From: JAXFQS01 sp034178815
Lineage (GTDB): Bacteria; Verrucomicrobiota; Kiritimatiellia; RFP12; DVOR01
Assembly: GCA_034178815.1 (NCBI GenBank)
Contig: JAXFQS010000132.1
Span: 1-25,538, forward strand
Length of the DNA: 25,538 nucleotides
Direction of reading: 5' to 3'
Shown here: positions 14,785-23,971 of the stretch, in pieces
Layout: each line of letters opens with the position of its first letter
How positions within the stretch are numbered: the first letter of the stretch is position 1
Program-made: the position numbers and the translations under genes
Notes under the pieces: generated by a model
The model's database searches: none
The model's input: only the letters and a program-made list of their open reading frames with translations
Told to the model about the DNA's origin: nothing

Positions 14785-16860
14785 ATGACAACACGCTTAC
14801 TTCCACCCTTGCTGCTAACGGCCCTGACCGTATTCGCCCAGCCGGAGACCAATACGGTTTCCACCGCAACCGAACTCCAGCAGATAGTCGTCACCGCGGC
14901 GGCAATCTCGAAATACCGCCCCGAGACAACTTACGGCGCGACCTTCACCGACACCCCCTCCGAACGCGTCCCCGTGACCGTCGATGTCCTGACAGAGGAC
15001 TTCATCCGAGACCGGAATGTCAAAGACCTCGACCAGTTGCTCTCCTACGAGCCGGGCGTTTCAACCGGCGGAAGGACGATGATGTCTCGCACGGCCGGGC
15101 AATACACGGTGCGCGGAATGCCCGGGAATGAAGTCTACCTCAACGGCGTCGTGCCGGCTTCGCTCGCCACCGGAGTCTGGATGGATCCGAATGTGCTGGA
15201 TCGGATTGAAGTGGTCAAGGGCGCAATGGGCGGCGGCTTTGGTGGCCAGACAGTCAGCATCCCGGGCGGCTACGGCGCGGGCGGAATGGTCGTGCTGAAA
15301 ACCAAACGCGCTGAACTCGATGACAACTTCGGGCGCCTCGAAAGTCGTACCTCCGTCGGAAAACATCTCTGGGGCGAGCGCATCATCGGAGACTGGAACC
15401 GCCACAACGAATCGGGGAAAGTCGCCATCCGGTTGCCCTTTGCGCTTGCCTCTGAGCAGACCTTCTGGGCTCCGTCGGATGCAAAACCGGGGCAAAGTTT
15501 CACATTTGCCCCTTCTGTCACATTCCGTCCGAGCGAGGAATTGACCTTCGGAGTCGACACGCTGATGCAATACAGCGACCGACCGGCCTATCAGGGCATT
15601 TCCCTCAAGGACGGCCAACCCAACCAGGCCTTTGGCTACCACTGGGACACCGACATCGCGGAAGCGACAGGGCTTGACCTGCGTGACTATTTCGCGACCT
15701 TTTCGGTGCTGCCCTGGATCGAATACCGGCCAACAGAAGCGTGGAAAATCCGGGCCGGCGGCGCCTTTGGCTGGAGTCACCTGAAGTTCAACCATTTTGG
15801 CCCCAATAGCGTCGGCCCCACGCAGACCAACCCCTACGAAGCATCCTACTACGACACCATCTACCGTCAGTACAGCGGGTATGTCCACAGCCTCTACACA
15901 CTCGAAACGGGGCCCGTCAAGCAGACCATTTTTGTAGGGGGCGACTACATCGGAAAAGACCAGCAAGGGCGAAGCACCTTCCAATCCGTCGCAACGCCCA
16001 CGCTTCTTGATCCAGACACCATCACGCCGACCTCCGCCTATCTTCAAAAGTTTGGATTGATCCTCCAAGATGAAATCGAATGGTGGCGGTTTACGGCACT
16101 GGCCGGGTTGCGCGGCGACTATCATATCAGCGCGAACCATAACCACGCCGAGACCCTTTCGCCCCGCGGCGGGCTCACCTTCCGTATCTTCGACTGGCTG
16201 ATCCCCTTCGCCAATGTCTCCCTCACGCGAGCCCCCAACTACGGCTATTATCGAAACAGCACCGATACCTCGACCGAACTCACCTCCGAATGGCAAGCTA
16301 TCCAGTACGAAGCCGGCTTGAGAGTTTCCCCTGTCGAGAAGTTCTGGATTACCGCGTCCGCCTTCCAAATCGACCAGAACAACCTCGCCTCGACAGTCCA
16401 GAATGTCACGACGGAAGAGGGATCCGTCCGCTCCCGCGGCTTTGAGGTCAACGCCAGCGGCGACCTTACCGAGGACTGGTCGCTCTTCGCCGGCTACACC
16501 TGGCTCGACTACGAAAACCGCCAAAGTGGCGCCCATTTCGACCGTTTTCCACCCAATACCATCGCTCTCTACACGACCTACCGGGCCCGATTCCTCTACG
16601 ACACCGTTTGGGGGGTCGGCTGGCGCTACAAAGACAGTTGGCTTGAAACCGTTCGGGGTGAAATGGTTCCTCAGGGCAGCAATGTCAAATCCTTCAGCGC
16701 CTTCGATGCGAGCCTTGACATTCCCTTGGGGGAAACCTGCGCCCTCAGGCTGGCAATCCGCAACATCTTCGACAAGCGCTATGTCGAATCCGCCAGAAAC
16801 CTCCAATCGTTCCCCGGCGAACCGCGCACCTTCGAACTGACTCTTAGGTACAACTTCTAA
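14785..16860 (+). CDS. TonB-dependent outer-membrane receptor, siderophore type
   Basis: The 691-residue protein has a signal peptide (hydrophobic LLPPLLLTALTVFA, cleavage before about residue 19) and a TonB box QQIVVTAA (about 32-39). A plug domain follows (about 60-175; RGMPGNEVYLNGV, DPNVLDRIEVVKGAMGGGFG). The 22-strand barrel ends with RNIFDKRYVESARN and a C-terminal phenylalanine, as required for outer-membrane insertion. The plug resembles ferric-siderophore receptors, but the substrate cannot be read. There is no N-terminal signalling domain, so no sigma/anti-sigma control of the FecA type. Start ATG 14785 has AGGA 4 bases upstream. It stands alone: no TonB, ExbB, ExbD or ABC transporter is nearby. 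Confidence 0.9.
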   Translation: MTTRLLPPLLLTALTVFAQPETNTVSTATELQQIVVTAAAISKYRPETTYGATFTDTPSERVPVTVDVLTEDFIRDRNVKDLDQLLSYEPGVSTGGRTMMSRTAGQYTVRGMPGNEVYLNGVVPASLATGVWMDPNVLDRIEVVKGAMGGGFGGQTVSIPGGYGAGGMVVLKTKRAELDDNFGRLESRTSVGKHLWGERIIGDWNRHNESGKVAIRLPFALASEQTFWAPSDAKPGQSFTFAPSVTFRPSEELTFGVDTLMQYSDRPAYQGISLKDGQPNQAFGYHWDTDIAEATGLDLRDYFATFSVLPWIEYRPTEAWKIRAGGAFGWSHLKFNHFGPNSVGPTQTNPYEASYYDTIYRQYSGYVHSLYTLETGPVKQTIFVGGDYIGKDQQGRSTFQSVATPTLLDPDTITPTSAYLQKFGLILQDEIEWWRFTALAGLRGDYHISANHNHAETLSPRGGLTFRIFDWLIPFANVSLTRAPNYGYYRNSTDTSTELTSEWQAIQYEAGLRVSPVEKFWITASAFQIDQNNLASTVQNVTTEEGSVRSRGFEVNASGDLTEDWSLFAGYTWLDYENRQSGAHFDRFPPNTIALYTTYRARFLYDTVWGVGWRYKDSWLETVRGEMVPQGSNVKSFSAFDASLDIPLGETCALRLAIRNIFDKRYVESARNLQSFPGEPRTFELTLRYNF

Positions 16861-16909
16861 CCCGCTACCGTCCGATTCCAACCGCGCAGGCTCAACCGGG
16901 GATTTCCCG

Positions 16910-16938
16910 TCGACAAAAAAGCGGGAAGATGGTAGAAT
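16910..16938 (+). promoter_or_regulatory. Promoter of the lepA operon
   Basis: TCGACA (16910-16915) and TAGAAT (16933-16938) are 17 bases apart, with an extended GATGGTAGAATAG. The expected start near 16945 gives a leader of about 21 bases that carries GTGGAG (16955-16960) ahead of the GTG start codon. An inverted repeat TTCCCG/CGGGAA (16904-16909 and 16922-16927) flanks the -35 box. Confidence 0.65.
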
Positions 16939-16965
16939 AGTCCACAGAACCCCAGTGGAGCATCT

Positions 16966-18789
16966 GTGAAAGAAACCATCGAGAATACCCGCAACTTCTG
17001 CATCATCGCACACATCGACCACGGCAAGACGACCCTTTCCGATCGCATCCTCGAAGCGACCAAGGCCATCGATCAGCGCCAACTTCGGGAACAGACTCTT
17101 GATGCCATGGATTTGGAACGCGAACGGGGTATCACCATCAAGAGCCACCCCGTCTCGATGCACTACACGGCCAAGAACGGACAGACCTATCGCTTTAACC
17201 TCATCGACACGCCTGGGCATGTCGATTTTTCATACGAAGTCTCGCGCAGTATGGGGGCCTGCGAAGGTGCCATCCTAGTTGTCGACGCAGCGCAGGGTGT
17301 CGAAGCCCAGACCGTTGCCAATACCTACTTGGCAATCGACGCTGATCTGGAAATCGTCCCCGTCCTGAATAAGGTCGACTTGCCATCTGCGAATGTACCC
17401 GAAGTGCAGAGGCAGATTGAGGAAGTGCTGGGGTTGTCAGTTGGAGACAAACCGCTCCTGATGAGCGCCAAGACCGGGCTTGGTGTAGAGGATGTGCTTG
17501 AGGCCATTGTCCACCGTCTGCCTCCGCCAAAGACGGCGGGGAGCGCGGCGCCCCTGCGGGCACTTGTCTTTGACAGCGTTTTCGACATCTACCGCGGCGT
17601 TATCACCTATGTTCGGGTGGTCGACGGTACTCTGAAGCCAGGCATGACTGTCTCCTTTATGGTCAGCGGGCAGACTACGCAGGTCAAGGAGGTTGGCATC
17701 TTCAGCCCTACCCAGAAGCCAGTCGACGAACTCGCTCCCGGGCAGGTCGGCTACCTAGTCGGAACTATCAAAGACCCCGCCGAGATTAAAATCGGTGACA
17801 CCGTCACAACCGCGAAAGACGGGGCGGTCGAACGCCTCAAGGGCTTCCGCGAGGTCACGCCGATGGTCTTCAGTGGGGTCTATCCCGTCAGTACGGACGA
17901 GTTCGGGAAAGTGCGTGCCGGGCTTGAGAAACTCCACCTCAACGATGCCGCATTCACCTTCCACAACGAGTCGTCTGTCGCACTTGGATTTGGCTTCCGC
18001 TGCGGGTTTCTCGGGCTCTTGCACATGGAGGTCGTGCTCGAACGCTTGCGCCGGGAATTTGGTCTCGATATCATCAGCACGCACCCGTCTGTCGTCTACC
18101 GTGTCTACCTCACGGACGGCACAATGAAGGCCATCGACAACCCGGTTCAACTGCCCGACATCGTCCGGATCGATCATATCGAAGAACCTATGATCAAGGC
18201 GACAATCATCTGCCCGAGCGACTGCATCGGGGATATTATGCGCCTAGTCATGGAGCGCCGGGGAGAAATGAAAGCGACCGAATCCATTGACTCCGTCCGC
18301 GTGCTCTTGACCTTCCGAATTCCCCTCAACGAAATCCTCATCGACTTCCACGACACGCTCAAGTCCATCTCGCGCGGCTACGCTTCGATGGACTACGAGA
18401 CTGACGGCTACCAAGCATCGAACATAGTCAAGATGGAGGTGCTTCTCAATGGAGATCCAGTCGACGCGTTCGCCTGCCTCGTCCACAAAGACCGTGCCGT
18501 CTACCGAGGCAAGCAAATCTGCAAAGCCCTCTCGGAGACTATCCCTCCGCACCAGTTCAAGATTCCTGTCCAGGCCGCCATCAACAAGACCATCATCGCC
18601 CGCGAGGACATCCGCCCATACCGGAAAGATGTGACCGCCAAACTCTATGGTGGTGATGTCACACGCAAGCAGAAACTCCTCCGGAAACAGGCTGAGGGGA
18701 AAAAACGCATGAAGGAGTTCGGTTCCGTCAATGTTCCCCAAAGCGCCTTTATCGCCGTATTGCGAGGAACCGGAGAGGAGCAGAAATAA
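16966..18789 (+). CDS. lepA: Elongation factor 4 (LepA) GTPase
   Basis: The 607-residue protein is full length. The GTPase domain shows G1 AHIDHGKTT (15-23), G3 DTPGHVD and G4 NKVD, with the switch region RERGITIKSH. LepA-specific segments follow, including FRCGFLGLLHMEV, VYRVYLTDG and the C-terminal DVTAKLYGGDVTRKQKLLRKQAEGKK that contacts the ribosome. LepA acts on translating or assembling ribosomes; it is normally dispensable and helps under stress. The GTG start at 16966 is supported by GTGGAG 5 bases upstream and by ENTRNFCIIAHIDHGKTT at the usual distance. The alcohol dehydrogenase gene begins 2 bases after its stop, so lepA heads an eight-gene operon. Confidence 0.97.
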   Translation: MKETIENTRNFCIIAHIDHGKTTLSDRILEATKAIDQRQLREQTLDAMDLERERGITIKSHPVSMHYTAKNGQTYRFNLIDTPGHVDFSYEVSRSMGACEGAILVVDAAQGVEAQTVANTYLAIDADLEIVPVLNKVDLPSANVPEVQRQIEEVLGLSVGDKPLLMSAKTGLGVEDVLEAIVHRLPPPKTAGSAAPLRALVFDSVFDIYRGVITYVRVVDGTLKPGMTVSFMVSGQTTQVKEVGIFSPTQKPVDELAPGQVGYLVGTIKDPAEIKIGDTVTTAKDGAVERLKGFREVTPMVFSGVYPVSTDEFGKVRAGLEKLHLNDAAFTFHNESSVALGFGFRCGFLGLLHMEVVLERLRREFGLDIISTHPSVVYRVYLTDGTMKAIDNPVQLPDIVRIDHIEEPMIKATIICPSDCIGDIMRLVMERRGEMKATESIDSVRVLLTFRIPLNEILIDFHDTLKSISRGYASMDYETDGYQASNIVKMEVLLNGDPVDAFACLVHKDRAVYRGKQICKALSETIPPHQFKIPVQAAINKTIIAREDIRPYRKDVTAKLYGGDVTRKQKLLRKQAEGKKRMKEFGSVNVPQSAFIAVLRGTGEEQK

Positions 18790-18791
18790 CA

Positions 18792-19820
18792 ATGGACTAT
18801 CAGCCTCTTCTCCCGCCGCGAACCGCCTGTGTTGGAGAGACTCTATCGGGGCGGGGAACGCTTACCCGACTCCCGACTCTCGCGGCACAAAACTTCGGAC
18901 CGCGTGGCTTTATTATTACGGGGCGGCACTCAACCTTGGAGGGACATTGGCGCCGCTCAGCCACCGGAGAACCTACGACCGACGAGGTGGACGCGTTGCG
19001 AACGATCCTCGCCGACGCCAAGCCTGATTGGGTTGCCGCGATCGGAGGCGGAAGCGTGCTTGACCTGGCAAAGGCCGCCACGGGGCTCTGTCAACTTTCC
19101 CAATCGACAGCATACTACCAAGCACATCCAGAAGAACTCAGGCCATCATCCATTCCCCTCCTAGCCGCGCCCACAACGGCAGGAACGGGCAGTGAGGCGA
19201 CGACAGTTTCCGTTCTGACCTGTACCGAGAAGCACCTCAAGGCCTCAATACGCCACCCCAGTTGGCTCGCGCGCCTAGTCGTGCTCGACGCGGATACGCT
19301 TAATGGCGCACCTCGGGAGGTGATCGTACACTCGGGATTGGACGCCTACACGCAGGCCTATGAGTCCCTGGTCAGCCGCTATGCAACGCCCTACACGCAG
19401 CAGCTTTCACGACTTGGACTGGCGACGATTCGCCGCACATTGCCACAGGTTGCCAAGGGCGACTACGCCCCGGCTCAGCAGCTGCTTGAGGCAAGTTATC
19501 TCGTGGGCGTTGCCTTTGCCCAATCGCACCTCGGGGTGGTGCACGGGTTGGCCCATCCGCTCGGGGCCCGCTACCACATTCCGCACGGTGCCTGCTGTGC
19601 GGCCTGCCTGCCGGCAGCAGTAGCCTTCAATCAGATTTATAAACTCGACTTGTCTCTTCTGGATGAAGTCGGATTCCGCAATCCATTCTGTGGCAAAACC
19701 CTTTTGGAGCGCGAACAGATTGTGGCCGAAACGCTTGCTTCGGGCTCGACCAGGGCCAATCCGCGCACGGTTTCAGCGGCCGACGCAGCGGCGCTTCTTG
19801 AAACAATTTTTGGAGTCTAG
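18792..19820 (+). CDS. Iron-containing alcohol dehydrogenase family protein
   Basis: The 342-residue protein has the NAD(P)-binding GGGS (85-88, IGGGSVLDLAKA) with D91, then PTTAGTGSEAT (128-138), both typical of group III alcohol dehydrogenases. The metal site reads D184 and Q188 in GLDAYTQAYES, H251 in VVHGLAHPLG, and H265 in HIPHGACCA. Glutamine therefore replaces the usual second ligand histidine. A DAxTQ form occurs, as I recall, in a subset of the family, so it need not mean loss of activity. The protein is somewhat shorter than the usual 380 residues. Substrate is unknown: aldehyde, phosphonoacetaldehyde or maleylacetate reduction are all possible. It sits 2 bases after lepA and 3 bases before the epimerase. 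Confidence 0.85.
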   Translation: MDYQPLLPPRTACVGETLSGRGTLTRLPTLAAQNFGPRGFIITGRHSTLEGHWRRSATGEPTTDEVDALRTILADAKPDWVAAIGGGSVLDLAKAATGLCQLSQSTAYYQAHPEELRPSSIPLLAAPTTAGTGSEATTVSVLTCTEKHLKASIRHPSWLARLVVLDADTLNGAPREVIVHSGLDAYTQAYESLVSRYATPYTQQLSRLGLATIRRTLPQVAKGDYAPAQQLLEASYLVGVAFAQSHLGVVHGLAHPLGARYHIPHGACCAACLPAAVAFNQIYKLDLSLLDEVGFRNPFCGKTLLEREQIVAETLASGSTRANPRTVSAADAAALLETIFGV

Positions 19821-19823
19821 TCT

Positions 19824-20864
19824 ATGCGCATACTTATCACCGGCGGGAGTGGTTTTCTCGGCATCAACCTCGTACGGCATCTGCTGACGAAAGGTGAGGT
19901 CGAGGAGATTCGATCCATCGATCTTGTTCCTTTCGACTACCCAGAAAAGGATCGCATCCGACCGCTTGTAGGGGATATTCGCGACCCGAAAGCCGTCGCG
20001 GAGGTGATGCAGGGTGTGGATTGTGTTGTACACACTGCGGCGGCGTTGCCGCTCTACTCGAAGGAGGACATCTTCTCCACGGATGTCGGTGGAACGAAAC
20101 TGTTGCTCGACACGGCTCAGCGCTTGGGAATCCAGCGTTTTGTGATGATTTCCTCGACCGCAGTCTACGGCATTCCCGACCACCACCCACTCTACGAAAC
20201 CGACAAACTCGAAGGCGTCGGATACTACGGGCAAGCGAAGATTGAGGCCGAATCCTTATGCCTGGAAAGCCGCAGACAAGGGATGTGCGTGCCGATTCTT
20301 CGACCCAAATCCTTCATCGGACCGGAGCGCCTCGGGGTCTTCGCGCTCTTCTACGACTGGGCGTACACCGGGCACGGCTTTCCGATGATTGGGAGCGGGA
20401 AGAACCGCTACCAGTTGATGGATGTCGACGACCTGTGCCAAGCCATCTGGCTTACCCTTACCTTGCAACCTTCTGTGGTCAACGATACCTACAATATCGG
20501 GGCGAAGGAATACACCACCATGCGCGAGGACTACCAATCTGTCCTCGACGAAGCCGGCTATGGCAAGCGCATCCGAACATTCCCTGCCGCACCGATGATT
20601 TGGACACTCCGCATCCTGGAGCGGCTCCACCTCTCGCCCCTCTACAAGTGGGTCTACGAAACCGCCTCGAAGGACTCCTTCGTCAGCATCGAAAAGGCGC
20701 AGCAGAAACTCGGCTTCGCCCCCCGATACTCCAACAAGGATGCCCTCGTGCGCAACTACCGCTGGTATGTGGACAATGTTGACCGCTTCAAGGGACAGTC
20801 CGGCGTGTCGCACCGAGTCCCCTGGAAACAAGGCATCCTGGAGTTCGCAAAATGGTTCTTCTGA
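19824..20864 (+). CDS. NAD-dependent epimerase/dehydratase (extended SDR)
   Basis: The 346-residue protein is an extended short-chain dehydrogenase. GGSGFLG (7-13) binds NAD. D51 in VGDIRD contacts the adenine in this family. The catalytic set is S110/S111 in MISSTAVYG, with Y135 and K139 in YYGQAK. LRPKSFIGPERLGVF and YNIGAKEYTTMRE belong to the substrate side. The normal substrates are nucleotide sugars or, in related 3-beta-HSD-like members, lipids; I cannot decide between them. The C-terminal end (FKGQSGVSHRVPWKQGILEF) is unfamiliar. It overlaps tsaB by 13 bases, and no sugar-pathway partner is adjacent, so the operon gives no clear pathway. Confidence 0.85.
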   Translation: MRILITGGSGFLGINLVRHLLTKGEVEEIRSIDLVPFDYPEKDRIRPLVGDIRDPKAVAEVMQGVDCVVHTAAALPLYSKEDIFSTDVGGTKLLLDTAQRLGIQRFVMISSTAVYGIPDHHPLYETDKLEGVGYYGQAKIEAESLCLESRRQGMCVPILRPKSFIGPERLGVFALFYDWAYTGHGFPMIGSGKNRYQLMDVDDLCQAIWLTLTLQPSVVNDTYNIGAKEYTTMREDYQSVLDEAGYGKRIRTFPAAPMIWTLRILERLHLSPLYKWVYETASKDSFVSIEKAQQKLGFAPRYSNKDALVRNYRWYVDNVDRFKGQSGVSHRVPWKQGILEFAKWFF

Positions 20865-21406
20865 CGCTTGACCGAGCCCTCTCGACAGCGACGGCGGCGC
20901 TTTGGCGCGATGCCGAATGCTTTTGGACTTTGGCATGGGAAAACACCCTCTCCCAGCCCGAATGGGTGCGCCGCCTGACCGCACAGTCCCCCATTCCCCT
21001 GAACACCATCGATGCCTGTTGCGTCGGTACCGGGCCAGGCTCCTTCTCGGGCATTCGCGCGGCAATCGCCTTCGCTCAAGGGCTCACCCTACCGGGCAGA
21101 AAGAAACTGCTCGGCGCCAGTGGAATCGCCGCCCTTTCAGAGCGTATCGGACACCCCGTCGTGGGCGATGCCCGGCGCGGGAAGGTCTGGATTTTCGACG
21201 GCGAATTCCACTTGGAGCCGCAGGCAACATTCTCCCCCAAGGAACCCGTTTTCACCCCCGATGCCGCGCGCCTCTCGCGCCTCTTTCCGAACAGCGAGTT
21301 CAAGCAAATCCATCCTGATCCGACAGACCTTGGGCGCTACCTTCTCGCCCATCCCGAAGCCGCAGCCGCAGATCCCGAACCCGTCTATCTTCAACCCGCC
21401 GTATGA
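20852..21406 (+). CDS. tsaB: TsaB, tRNA t6A biosynthesis partner protein
   Basis: The 184-residue protein carries the diagnostic VGTGPGSFSGIRAAIAFAQGL near residues 58-78 and the N-terminal ASKHA strand (LLTLDRALSTATAALW). TsaB pairs with the catalytic protein TsaD and with TsaE to make threonylcarbamoyl-adenosine at tRNA position 37. At 184 residues it is shorter than E. coli TsaB (about 230), because the second lobe is trimmed. TsaD, TsaC and TsaE are not in the window. Its ATG lies inside the end of the epimerase gene, and its TGA overlaps the ung start (ATGA). An inactive paralogue is unlikely, since the core motif is intact. Confidence 0.88.
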   Translation: MVLLTLDRALSTATAALWRDAECFWTLAWENTLSQPEWVRRLTAQSPIPLNTIDACCVGTGPGSFSGIRAAIAFAQGLTLPGRKKLLGASGIAALSERIGHPVVGDARRGKVWIFDGEFHLEPQATFSPKEPVFTPDAARLSRLFPNSEFKQIHPDPTDLGRYLLAHPEAAAADPEPVYLQPAV

Positions 21407-22077
21407 AGCCACTCGGAAACGACTGGGACGATATTTTACGCGAGGCATTCATCCAGCCCTCCTACCTTTCCCTGCGCGAGTTCCTCAAGCGTGAATACAC
21501 CTCGCGGACGGTCTATCCGCCTATGGAGCTCATCTACACCGCCCTCCGTTTAACCCCCTACGCCGCCACAAAAGTCGTCATTCTAGGCCAAGACCCCTAC
21601 CATGAACCAGGCCAGGCTCAAGGGCTGGCATTCTCCGTCCCCAAAGGAGTTCCCCTGCCCCCATCCCTACGCAACATCTTCAAAGAACTCGAGGCCGACT
21701 TGGGTATCCCTCCCGCGACCAATGGCAACCTTTTCGGCTGGGCAAAGCAAGGCGTACTCCTGCTCAACACCGTCCTGACTGTCGCCCACGGACTTGCCAA
21801 TTCCCATCGAGGGCATGGCTGGGAAATCCTGACCGATACCATCGTCTCGAAACTCGCCGAACGCACGAAACCCATCGTCTTCCTGCTGTGGGGGCGCAAC
21901 GCACAAGATAAGCGACGCCTCATCACCGCGCCGCAGCATCTCATCCTTGAAGCCCCCCATCCTAGCCCGCTCTCAGCCAGTAGAGGCTTCTTCGGCTGCC
22001 GCCACTTCTCCCAAACCAACGCATTCCTCGAAAGCCAAGGGGAAAAACCCATCGACTGGGGCGCAAATGAAGCCTGA
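21403..22077 (+). CDS. ung: Uracil-DNA glycosylase, family 1
   Basis: The 224-residue enzyme removes uracil from DNA as the first step of base-excision repair. GQDPYH (62-67, catalytic D64) is the water-activating motif. LLLNTVLTV and the loop HPSPLSA with catalytic H186 complete the active site. FGWAKQGVLLLN and LLWGRNAQDK are also typical. The length matches the family. The start is set by the overlap ATGA with tsaB. Its last 11 bases overlap the U32 protein gene. This is the only classical DNA repair gene in the window, inside an otherwise RNA-centred operon. Confidence 0.96.
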   Translation: MKPLGNDWDDILREAFIQPSYLSLREFLKREYTSRTVYPPMELIYTALRLTPYAATKVVILGQDPYHEPGQAQGLAFSVPKGVPLPPSLRNIFKELEADLGIPPATNGNLFGWAKQGVLLLNTVLTVAHGLANSHRGHGWEILTDTIVSKLAERTKPIVFLLWGRNAQDKRRLITAPQHLILEAPHPSPLSASRGFFGCRHFSQTNAFLESQGEKPIDWGANEA

Positions 22078-23971
22078 ACTCCTAGCCCCGGCAGGCAACT
22101 TCGAGGCCGCTTGTGCAGCATTTCAATATGGTGCCGACGCCGTCTACCTTGGACTCAAACGCTTCTCAGCACGCGCTTCCGCAGGCAACTTTACACGAGA
22201 AGAACTCGCCCGATTGGCTGCATACGCGGCAACCTTCGAGCCCCGGAAACGGATTTATGCCGCGATCAACACGCTCTTGACCGACGACGAGTTGAATGCG
22301 GCAATCGAAGATCTGGCTTTCCTCTCATCCGTCCCGGTCGATGGCATCATCGTCCAAGATGTAGGGCTTGCGCGCGTCATCCGAAAGCACTTCCCCGAAC
22401 TGCCTCTCCACGCCTCAACGCAGATGGTTGTGCACAACCTGGCGGGGGCACAGGAACTGGTCCGTTTGGGCTTTTCGCGCGTTGTGACGGCACGGGAACT
22501 ATCACCAGAAGAGAATGCGCTGATAGCCCGGAACACGGCGCTGGAAGTAGAAGTTTTCGTGCACGGTGCGCTCTGCTACAGTATCAGTGGGTTATGCCTC
22601 TTTTCGGAGTTAGGATGCGGCCGAAGCGGGAACCGTGGCGTTTGCAACTACTCCTGCAGAGAAGCATTTGAAGGGCGAAAACAAACCTATGGTCACCCCT
22701 TCTCCATGAAAGACCTTTCCATGGCGCAACACCTTCCCGCACTGATTAAAGGTGGGATTGCATCACTCAAAATCGAAGGCAGGATGAAGTCCCCGCTCTA
22801 TGTAGCCACGGTTTGCGCCTACTACCGCGCCTTGCTTGATGGCATACCGAATCCTTCGCCAGACAGGCAGACCGTGTTTGCCCGCGCAGCAACCGATTTA
22901 ATGGGCCCGGATGTAATCGACAGCCATACGGTAGGGCACCATGGTGCGCCACTCGGGAAAGTCCTTTCCGTACGGGGCTCCGTTATGCGGATTCGCCCCA
23001 GGCGGAACATTGAAGTGCATGATGGTATTCAGTTGGATCTGCCCCAAAGCGATGGCAGACCTTGGGGATTTTCTGTTGCTTCTCTAACGACGGAAGCGGG
23101 CCGCAGAATCTTCACCGCCTGCGCCGGAAAGGTTGTCGAGGTGGGGTTGCCCGAGGATCATCCCTTTATTCCTGCCGGAACTGAGGTCTTCCTCGCCTCG
23201 TCCCAAGAGGTTAAACGGAACTACCGCATTGCACGGCCACGAGAGGGCCACATGCAAAGAGTCTGGCGTCCCCATTTGCGCGTTGCTCTCGCGCCCGATG
23301 GTGTGCGCGCTCAGGCTGCAAATCTTGAAGTCTTTGTGCCTGGTCGGTTGCCGCCAGCCGCCGATGCGAACAAGAGTGTCGAGGCCGTCCGAAAGGCTTT
23401 TGATACGGCTACTTTCCGCCCATCTTCGCTGGAGATTGATTGCTCCGGACTGTTTGCTCCCCTATCTTTGTTGAACGAAGCGCGCAGGCAACTCTGCGCG
23501 GCCTTGGCACATCAGGAAGAGTCGACGTGGCGGGCGCGGGCAGATCAGGTTCGGGCAAAAGTTGAAGCCGAGTCGCAAACTATCCCCGAGTTCCGCCAAC
23601 TGGCAGAAGAGGAGGTGGTTGCTCTGCCTTATTTTACCCGTTCGAAGGAGTGGAATGCGCTCGAAAAACGGGTTAAAAAGGGGGGGGGAAAGCCTTTTGC
23701 CGCGACTGGTTTGGCAACAGTAGCCTTGTTGAGAGATGCGGGGTTCAAGGGGTTTCCGGTGCTATGGAGTTGCTATGCTTACAACGCCCAAGCGCGCCTG
23801 TTTTGGCGTGATCTTGGGGTTGGTTGCGTTGTTGTCCCGGGGGCAAATATTCCCCGCTTCGTCTCCTGCCACAGGCCCGACTTGCCATTGGGCGAGGTCT
23901 ATCGAGATGGTCGAGGGGAGAAGTTGGTCACGGTTGAAAAAGACGGTATCTATCTGACGAGGGCTCTGTGA
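22067..23971 (+). CDS. rlhA: U32-family protein, RlhA-type 23S rRNA hydroxylase
   Basis: The 634-residue protein starts with KPELLAPAGNFEAACAAFQYGADAVY, the standard U32 opening. The signature EVFVHGALCYSISGLCLFS supplies C170 and C177, followed by C184, C193 and C197, a likely Fe-S site. The length and C-terminal DUF3656-like half match RlhA, which hydroxylates C2501 of 23S rRNA, rather than the shorter tRNA hydroxylase TrhP. The historical name is collagenase-like peptidase. The frame is open upstream, but ATG 22067 is chosen because the conserved domain begins at residue 2. A run of nine G (23680-23688) lies in frame at VKKGGGK. It overlaps ung and the next gene (GTGA). Confidence 0.82.
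   Translation: MKPELLAPAGNFEAACAAFQYGADAVYLGLKRFSARASAGNFTREELARLAAYAATFEPRKRIYAAINTLLTDDELNAAIEDLAFLSSVPVDGIIVQDVGLARVIRKHFPELPLHASTQMVVHNLAGAQELVRLGFSRVVTARELSPEENALIARNTALEVEVFVHGALCYSISGLCLFSELGCGRSGNRGVCNYSCREAFEGRKQTYGHPFSMKDLSMAQHLPALIKGGIASLKIEGRMKSPLYVATVCAYYRALLDGIPNPSPDRQTVFARAATDLMGPDVIDSHTVGHHGAPLGKVLSVRGSVMRIRPRRNIEVHDGIQLDLPQSDGRPWGFSVASLTTEAGRRIFTACAGKVVEVGLPEDHPFIPAGTEVFLASSQEVKRNYRIARPREGHMQRVWRPHLRVALAPDGVRAQAANLEVFVPGRLPPAADANKSVEAVRKAFDTATFRPSSLEIDCSGLFAPLSLLNEARRQLCAALAHQEESTWRARADQVRAKVEAESQTIPEFRQLAEEEVVALPYFTRSKEWNALEKRVKKGGGKPFAATGLATVALLRDAGFKGFPVLWSCYAYNAQARLFWRDLGVGCVVVPGANIPRFVSCHRPDLPLGEVYRDGRGEKLVTVEKDGIYLTRAL

Noticed and set aside
16897..16909. Hairpin CGGG/CCCG after the TonB receptor as a terminator
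   Set aside because: The stem is only four base pairs and the following A-rich tract has the wrong polarity for a plus-strand terminator; it overlaps the lepA promoter region.
15061..17220. A 719-codon open frame on the minus strand opposite the TonB receptor and the start of lepA
   Set aside because: The plus strand holds two unmistakable genes over the same span. The antisense frame is a by-product of their G/C-rich codon use and matches no family I recognise.
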